From contig NZ_JAAAMK010000002.1 in the NCBI RefSeq assembly GCF_024105665.1, positions 1-64,000 on the forward strand: 64,000 bases of DNA, in the 5' to 3' direction. Under the pieces are notes generated by a model. That model saw only the letters and a list, made by a program, of their open reading frames with translations. It made no database searches and was not told the DNA's origin. The position numbers and the translations under genes were made by a program. This DNA is from Aliihoeflea aestuarii (GTDB lineage Bacteria; Pseudomonadota; Alphaproteobacteria; Rhizobiales; Rhizobiaceae). Positions 59,139 through 64,000 of this stretch are shown piece by piece (position 1 is the stretch's first letter; each line of letters begins with the position of its first letter).

Positions 59139-60548
59139 ATGACTGCCGCTGAAAACGAAAATCACGGCGGCGAGGATACCTCGCTCGGCATCTACAATGA
59201 CGACGGCGCCATCCGTTCGGATTTTCTGTCGGCGATCAGTGAGGCGATCGAGAACGGCGATGCCGACACGCTGAAGGCCGATCTTTCGAACCTTCACCAG
59301 TCGGAAGTCGGCGATCTTCTCGAAGCGCTGGACGTAGATGATCGTCGTCGGCTCGTCGTCCTCATGGGCGAGGATTTCGACTTCACGGCCTTGACCGAGG
59401 TCGACGAGGCCATCCGCCTCGATATCGTCGAGCAATTACCGAATGCGCAGATCGCGCAGGCCGTTCAGGAACTCGATTCGGACGACGCGGTCTACATTCT
59501 CGAAGACCTCGATCCGGAGGATCAGGACGAGATTCTGGCGCAGCTTCCGTTCACCGAGCGGATCAGGCTGCGTCGGTCGCTGGACTACCCGGAAGAGAGC
59601 GCCGGCCGGCGCATGCAGACGGAGTTCGTCGCCGTTCCCCCGTTCTGGACGGTCGGCCAGACGATCGACTACATGCGCGAGGACAAGAACCTTCCCGAGA
59701 GCTTCCATCAGGTTTTCGTCGTCGACCCGACGTTCCGGCTCGTTGGGGCGGTAGATCTCGACCGCATCCTGCGCAGCCAGCGAAGCGTGCGCATCGAAGA
59801 CGTGATGCACGAGACGCGTCACGCCATTCCGGCCACGATGGATCAGGAAGAGGCGGCGCAGGAATTCGAGCAGTACGATCTTCTGACCGCAGCCGTGGTG
59901 GACGAGAACGACAGGCTTGTCGGTGTCCTGACCATCGACGACGTCGTCGACGTCATCCAGGAAGAGGCCGAGGAAGATTTGCTGCGCATGGGCGGCGTCG
60001 GTGATGAAGAGCTTTCCGATACGGTTCTCACCACCTCGCGGCTTCGCGTGCCCTGGCTCATGGTCAATCTGGTCATGGCATTCCTGGCAGCGTCCGTCAT
60101 CGGACTTTTCGATGCGACGATCGAGGAGATCGTGGCGCTCGCGATCCTGATGCCGATCGTCGCCGGAATGGGCGGGAATGCCGCGTCGCAGACCATGACC
60201 GTGACGGTACGGGCACTCGCCGCGCGCGATCTCGATATTTACAACGCCGGACGCATCATACGTCGTGAGATGGGCGTCGGCATCATCAATGGTGGATTGT
60301 TCGCCGTTCTGATCGGCATTGTCGCGGGAACCTGGTTTTCGAGTCCTGATCTCGGTGGCGTCATTGCGGCCGCAATGCTGATCAATCTGTTCGTCGCCGC
60401 TTTGGCCGGCATTCTCCTGCCGCTGGTTCTGCATAAATTCGGCGCCGACCCTGCGGTCGCATCGCCCGTTTTCGTGACGACCACCACGGATGTCGTCGGA
60501 TTCTTTGCCTTTCTGGGGCTGGCGACCTGGTGGTTCGGGTTGGGTTAG
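59139..60548 (+). CDS. mgtE: Magnesium transporter MgtE
   Basis: A 469-residue magnesium channel. The N domain (helical, ALDVDDRRRLVVLMGEDFDF, LDSDDAVYILEDLDPEDQDE), a pair of CBS domains (about residues 150-275, with VFVVDPTFRLVGAVDLDRIL and VVDENDRLVGVLTIDDVVDV) and five C-terminal membrane helices follow in order. The pore motif MPIVAGMGGNAASQTMTVTV is present. The CBS-N region closes the channel when cytosolic Mg2+ is high. ATG at 59139 follows GTGGAGG. No M-box riboswitch was seen upstream. Confidence 0.93.
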   Translation: MTAAENENHGGEDTSLGIYNDDGAIRSDFLSAISEAIENGDADTLKADLSNLHQSEVGDLLEALDVDDRRRLVVLMGEDFDFTALTEVDEAIRLDIVEQLPNAQIAQAVQELDSDDAVYILEDLDPEDQDEILAQLPFTERIRLRRSLDYPEESAGRRMQTEFVAVPPFWTVGQTIDYMREDKNLPESFHQVFVVDPTFRLVGAVDLDRILRSQRSVRIEDVMHETRHAIPATMDQEEAAQEFEQYDLLTAAVVDENDRLVGVLTIDDVVDVIQEEAEEDLLRMGGVGDEELSDTVLTTSRLRVPWLMVNLVMAFLAASVIGLFDATIEEIVALAILMPIVAGMGGNAASQTMTVTVRALAARDLDIYNAGRIIRREMGVGIINGGLFAVLIGIVAGTWFSSPDLGGVIAAAMLINLFVAALAGILLPLVLHKFGADPAVASPVFVTTTTDVVGFFAFLGLATWWFGLG

Positions 60549-60561
60549 CATCCACCGCAAT

Positions 60562-60592
60562 TGACTTTTACGTAAATGCCGTGGCAATTTCC
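60562..60592 (+). promoter_or_regulatory. MerR-type promoter/operator upstream of the MerR gene
   Basis: TTGACT (60562-60567) is followed by a perfect 10-bp palindrome TTTACGTAAA (60568-60577), then an AT-rich CAATTTC as possible -10. MerR proteins bind palindromes between promoter boxes, and the site is 45 bases before the start codon, so the gene may regulate itself. Confidence 0.5.
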
Positions 60593-60622
60593 GGAAGGTT
60601 CAAGTTCCTGATTGGAAACGGC

Positions 60623-61009
60623 ATGCGGGAATTTTACACGATAACCGAACTCACGCGCGAGTTCGGCGTATCGACCCGCACCTTGCGGTTCTACGAAGAT
60701 GAGGGCTTGATCCTTCCCGTTCGCCGAGGCCGCACACGGCTGTTCCGCCCGGCAGACCGGCACCTGATCAAGCAGATCATGCGGGGCAAACGTCTCGGTT
60801 TTTCCATCTCTGAAATCCGCGAAATCATCCAGATATACCGGACGCCGCCCGGCGAGGTCGGTCAACTCAAGCTGATGATCAAGCGAATCGAGGAAAAGCG
60901 CGAGGATCTGCGCCAGAAGCGCCGCGATCTGGAGGAAACGCTGTCCGAACTCGACAGCGCGGAGGAAGCCTGCGTGGAGCGGCTGGCCGAGCTTGGAGTA
61001 AACACCTGA
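60623..61009 (+). CDS. MerR-family transcriptional regulator
   Basis: A 128-residue regulator. The N-terminal winged helix-turn-helix is YTITELTREFGVSTRTLRFY, with EDEGLILPVRRGRTRLFRPA as the wing. A long C-terminal coiled coil (MIKRIEEKREDLRQKRRDLE) dimerises the protein. It has Cys118 only, so a metal-binding pair as in MerR or CueR is absent. LiuR-like regulators of branched-chain or fatty-acid breakdown have this outline and a TTTACGTAAA-type site, but no such pathway genes are nearby. ATG at 60623 (MREFYTITELT) is a normal family start. Confidence 0.88.
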   Translation: MREFYTITELTREFGVSTRTLRFYEDEGLILPVRRGRTRLFRPADRHLIKQIMRGKRLGFSISEIREIIQIYRTPPGEVGQLKLMIKRIEEKREDLRQKRRDLEETLSELDSAEEACVERLAELGVNT

Positions 61010-61019
61010 GACGCTTTAT

Positions 61020-61496
61020 TCAGATCCAGCGCCGAACGCGTTTTGCATAGTCGCGATAGGCTTTGCCGAACCGCTGTTCCAGATGCCGTTCTTCCGGACG
61101 AATTGCCAAAAGGCTGATTGCAAACGCGGTCGCGATGGCGAATGGCACGAACCAGAGATTCCCGAATACGAGCGCGACCGCGAACATGATCGTCACCATG
61201 CCGAGATAGATCGGGTTTCGGCTGATGGCGAACGGGCCGTCGGTCACGAGGTGCATGGCCGCTGCATAGGGCGCGACCGGTGTTCGCCGGCTGCGGAATT
61301 TCGCGATCACCATGATGATCAGCGCGGCGCCGCCGAGAACAGCGAGCGCGCCGAGGCCGGCCAGAAACTCCCCGAACGGGCCACGAAACCACGGTAGAGG
61401 AAGAAAGATCCCGGCAATCACCGCCAACGTGGTGAAGGCGAGGAGAATTGCCACGGGCCAGGGAAAGCGCATCGGCGGCTTTTCAGTCGTCGTCAT
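61020..61496 (-). CDS. ICMT/PEMT-family membrane methyltransferase
   Basis: A 158-residue membrane protein with four hydrophobic segments and the C-terminal methyltransferase signature of the isoprenylcysteine/phospholipid methyltransferase family: HLVTDGPFAISRNPIYLG, then LAIRPEERHLEQRFGKAYRD with the catalytic Glu residues. Bacterial members mostly have unknown substrates. Its ATG overlaps the stop of the DUF1624 gene upstream (ATGA at 61493-61496), so the two are co-translated. Confidence 0.85.
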   Translation of the reverse strand: MTTTEKPPMRFPWPVAILLAFTTLAVIAGIFLPLPWFRGPFGEFLAGLGALAVLGGAALIIMVIAKFRSRRTPVAPYAAAMHLVTDGPFAISRNPIYLGMVTIMFAVALVFGNLWFVPFAIATAFAISLLAIRPEERHLEQRFGKAYRDYAKRVRRWI

Positions 61497-62482
61497 CGGT
61501 CGTCTCCCTGAGGCTCATGTACGGTCGACATCGAACATTGCGCGGCAATCGTGCCAAGCCAGGCTGAGGTTGTGTCGTCGGCTTCGCTGGCAAAGAGTTC
61601 GTTCGTGCGTCCGCTCTGGTCGATCTCGGCGATCACGCAGCCGCAATAGGCTTCGCAAAAGGCGGCATCCTGCATGTCGAGACATTGCGCGACGCAGCCA
61701 CGCTCGAAACCCGCCAGCGGGGCCTCCGGCGCCGGTGGTGCGACCAGCGAGGCCAGAAAGATCGCGCCGATCAGGACCGGCTGGTGCAGAAGATAGACGG
61801 CAAGGCTGTGCTGGCCGGCGAACTGCAGGGGACGCGTCCAGCCTGACAATTCCTTGCCGGCCGCCCGTTCGGTCCAACCTGTAGCCAGCGCGAATTTCGC
61901 TGCCGCCATGCCGAGCAGCACCGCGCCGAACCAGGGGAAGAGCGGCACGAAGTCGTTTGAGCGCGGATTGGTCGTGGCAAGGCCGATCCATGACAAAAGC
62001 GGTGCCGTGAAAATTTCTGCGCGCCATAGATTGGGCAGCGCAATGACGAGGGCCGCAGCCGCCACGAGCGCGACAGCGGGGACGCGCAGGAAGACGAGGC
62101 CGATGAGGCTCGCCGCCGCGATTTGATGCAGGATGCCGAAGAAGATGAAGGCATCCGGTGTCGCGAAAAAGGTGACAAGCGTGATCGCCGCTGCCGCTCC
62201 CGCGACCTGCGCCATGCGCCACCAATAGGGACGCCAGCGCACGCCGCGCCAATGGGCCAGATAAAGGCTGAAACCGACGAGGAACAGGAACGACGAGGCG
62301 ATCGAACGGGCGAAGATGCGCCAGCCGCCTTCGGCCGTCATGCCGGGCGTAGCGTAGCCGAAGAATTCGAGATCCCACGCGAAATGGTAGATCGCCATCG
62401 CCACGAGCGCCAGACCGCGCGCGGCATCGATGGCCTCGATGCGCGATTTGTTTTTCTGCGGTGGCTGCATTAGTTCGGTCAT
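61493..62482 (-). CDS. DUF1624 membrane protein with a Cys-rich C-terminal tail
   Basis: A 329-residue membrane protein. It starts with IEAIDAARGLALVAMAIYHF, the N-terminal signature of DUF1624 (acyltransferase/HGSNAT-like group), and has about seven to eight helices, including FFGILHQIAAASLIGLVFLR and FAGQHSLAVYLLHQPVLIGA. After residue 262 a hydrophilic tail of about 67 residues follows with Cys at 263, 267, 276, 280, 282 and 316 (CVAQC, CEAYCGC). I know of no function for the tail. ATG at 62482 is preferred; another at 62515 is possible. It is co-translated with the ICMT-family gene. Confidence 0.85.
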   Translation of the reverse strand: MTELMQPPQKNKSRIEAIDAARGLALVAMAIYHFAWDLEFFGYATPGMTAEGGWRIFARSIASSFLFLVGFSLYLAHWRGVRWRPYWWRMAQVAGAAAAITLVTFFATPDAFIFFGILHQIAAASLIGLVFLRVPAVALVAAAALVIALPNLWRAEIFTAPLLSWIGLATTNPRSNDFVPLFPWFGAVLLGMAAAKFALATGWTERAAGKELSGWTRPLQFAGQHSLAVYLLHQPVLIGAIFLASLVAPPAPEAPLAGFERGCVAQCLDMQDAAFCEAYCGCVIAEIDQSGRTNELFASEADDTTSAWLGTIAAQCSMSTVHEPQGDDR

Positions 62483-62552
62483 GGAAGAATCGCGGTTGGT
62501 GCCTGTCGGTAGCATGAAACACGAAGGCAAAGCCAAGGATAGGGACTGACGG

Positions 62553-63383
62553 ATGCACACGATCGATGCAAACGGCGCGCGGATTCCCGCGCTCGGACTT
62601 GGGACATGGACCCTTGAAGGCGAGGGCTGCGCGAACCTCGTCGCCCATGCTCTCGAGGTCGGATATCGTCATCTGGACACGGCGGCGATGTATGCCAATG
62701 AGGAGGCGGTCGGAGACGGCCTTCGCCGGTCGGGTGTTGCGCGCGACGACGTCTTCGTCACCACCAAGGTCTGGTGGACCGATCTGGGCGCCGACGATTT
62801 ACGCCGTTCTGCGGAAACGAGCCTTGAAAAGCTCGGGCTGGATCAGGTCGACCTGCTCCTGATCCACTGGCCGAATCCTGCAGTACCGCTGGACGAAACC
62901 ATCGCGGCCTTGAACAACGCCCGGACCGACGGATTGGCCCGGCATATCGGCGTGTCGAACTTTCCCACGAAACTGCTGGCCGAAGCGATCGCGCTTTCCG
63001 ATGCCCCGCTCGTCGCCAACCAGGTCGAGCATCACCCTTATCTGGATCAGTCGAAGGTCCATGCCGCGTGCCGCGAGGCGGGCATGGCAATGACGTCATA
63101 CTGCCCGCTGGCGCGGGGCGGCGATCTGTTCGCCGAACGGGTAATCGTCGAGGCGGCGGGGAAGCATGGCCGGACGCCCGGACAGATCGTCCTGCGCTGG
63201 CACCTCCAGCAGGACGGCATCGTCGCGATTCCACGCACGACGAAGCGCGAACGTCTGGCCGAGAACTTCGCGATTTTCGATTTCGCGCTCACCGATGCCG
63301 AAATGCAGGCGATATCGTCGCTCGGCGCGACGAATATGCGGATTTGCGACTACGACTTTTCGCCGTCGTGGGATTCGCACTGA
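62553..63383 (+). CDS. Aldo/keto reductase
   Basis: A 276-residue NADPH-dependent TIM-barrel oxidoreductase of the AKR superfamily. The catalytic tetrad is complete: Asp42 (HLDTAAMYANE), Tyr47, Lys72 (VTTKVWW) and His105 (LLIHWPNP). GVSNF and the C-terminal cofactor-binding RTTKRERLAENFAIF are typical of the 2,5-diketo-D-gluconate reductase group (AKR5-like). The substrate is unknown. ATG at 62553 leaves a 70-base intergenic region with the divergent DUF1624 gene. Confidence 0.92.
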   Translation: MHTIDANGARIPALGLGTWTLEGEGCANLVAHALEVGYRHLDTAAMYANEEAVGDGLRRSGVARDDVFVTTKVWWTDLGADDLRRSAETSLEKLGLDQVDLLLIHWPNPAVPLDETIAALNNARTDGLARHIGVSNFPTKLLAEAIALSDAPLVANQVEHHPYLDQSKVHAACREAGMAMTSYCPLARGGDLFAERVIVEAAGKHGRTPGQIVLRWHLQQDGIVAIPRTTKRERLAENFAIFDFALTDAEMQAISSLGATNMRICDYDFSPSWDSH

Positions 63384-63387
63384 CGGT

Positions 63388-64000
63388 CTAATCCCTCAGG
63401 ATCAGACGCTCCCCGCGCATCTCGAAGCCGGACAGCGAGCCGATGAAGTTCATGCCGAGAAGCGTTCGGTCGAGTTGTCCTTCGGCAGCGACGAGCGCGG
63501 GCAGGCGCGTGCGCGAAATGTCGCCGATGCGGATTTCGTCGATGGTGATCCGCGCCGCCTCTGCCGGCCCGTTGGCCGTCATGATCGGCACGGTGAAGCT
63601 CAACGCGTCCGGATCGAAACCGGCGCGGATTGCGTCTGCTGCGCTGAGAACGGTCACCGTCGCCCCGGTATCGACAACGGTGTTGACCGCCGTTCCGTTG
63701 ATCGCTGCCCGAACCTCGAAATGCCCGTTCGACAGCCGGTCGACCATGACCGCCGCACGCCCGTCGTCGTCGACCATCGACAGCGGGCTGCCCGGCACGA
63801 GGCCGGCGGTGAGGCGGCTGGCGACGTCCTGCAACTCGTAGCGATACTGATAGCCGACCATCAGCGCCATGATGATGACGAGCCAGATCGCGAGCGTGCG
63901 CGCCATCGGTCCGAAGCGCTGGCCGGAGCCAAGCAGGCCCACACCGACGACCGCGCCCAGAACGCCCAGATAGAGCGTGCGCGCCAGCCCGTCGCCGTCG
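63388..64000 (-). CDS. Retropepsin-like aspartic protease (TIGR02281 type), 5' end outside window
   Basis: On the reverse strand an open frame continues past the window edge and ends with TAG at 63390-63388. The visible 203 residues have hydrophobic N-terminal segments (TLYLGVLGAVVGVGLLG and TLAIWLVIIMALMVGY), probably membrane anchors, and a periplasmic-type aspartic-protease domain with VVDTGATVTVLSAADAIR (catalytic Asp in DTGA), then LLGMNFIGSLSGFEMRGERL. It fits the clan AA single-domain proteases of rhizobia. Its stop lies 5 bases from the aldo/keto reductase stop; the two converge without a clear terminator. Confidence 0.85.
   Translation of the reverse strand, partial: DGDGLARTLYLGVLGAVVGVGLLGSGQRFGPMARTLAIWLVIIMALMVGYQYRYELQDVASRLTAGLVPGSPLSMVDDDGRAAVMVDRLSNGHFEVRAAINGTAVNTVVDTGATVTVLSAADAIRAGFDPDALSFTVPIMTANGPAEAARITIDEIRIGDISRTRLPALVAAEGQLDRTLLGMNFIGSLSGFEMRGERLILRD

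Overview
The window is a chromosomal segment of an alphaproteobacterium, most probably order Hyphomicrobiales (Rhizobiales). The evidence is the gene content and order: tolC, a PopZ-type gene and valS in a row, an ExoR-like periplasmic regulator, class I PHA synthase, tuf present twice with the first copy just upstream of tRNA-Trp, secE and nusG, and an alpha operon without rpsD. The G+C content is high throughout. The genus cannot be fixed from the sequence alone.

Layout. At 1-217 lies the right end of an IS481-like insertion sequence, 10 bp from tRNA-Asn. At 500-12450 are housekeeping and envelope genes: a small membrane protein, tRNA-Cys, pcm, tolC, popZ-like, valS, a FadL-type porin, terC, ilvD and exoR-like. 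At 12590-46120 lies the transcription/translation block: tuf copy 1, tRNA-Trp, secE, nusG, rplK-rplA, rplJ-rplL, rpoB-rpoC, a small reverse-strand gene, rpsL-rpsG-fusA-tuf copy 2, the full S10 and spc operons (rpsJ to secY, adk) and the alpha operon (rpsM, rpsK, rpoA, rplQ). At 46180-48240 a reverse-strand block holds a DUF486 membrane protein, radC and map. At 48320-49600 is a small, less G+C-rich insert next to tRNA-Glu, with a serine-recombinase remnant and a proteasome-like Ntn-hydrolase gene. At 49700-64000 are a DUF882/M15 lipoprotein, phaC, a small lipoprotein, an alaC-like aminotransferase, hom, recJ, a patatin, mgtE, a MerR regulator, an ICMT-family membrane methyltransferase, a DUF1624 protein, an aldo/keto reductase and a truncated retropepsin-like aspartic protease.

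Most of the window is conserved core genome. Promoter-like sequences precede tuf copy 1, secE and rpsL. Several adjacent ribosomal genes overlap or touch, which indicates translational coupling, and strong hairpins without U-tracts sit between others (rplL/rpoB, rpoB/rpoC, tuf/rpsJ, rplO/secY, rpsK/rpoA).

The least expected items are: (1) the Ntn-hydrolase gene at 48538-49383, which after removal of the initiator Met would have Thr1, Asp17 and a Lys in the proteasome/HslV pattern, beside a recombinase remnant and tRNA-Glu; (2) a dispersed element of about 128 bp made of two 37-bp inverted arms, present twice in opposite orientation (26546-26674 and 57745-57872), with a related inverted pair at 13849-13944; (3) two tuf genes differing at two bases in 1176, with identity ending at the start and stop codons; (4) a purine-then-pyrimidine tandem repeat inside the alpha operon.
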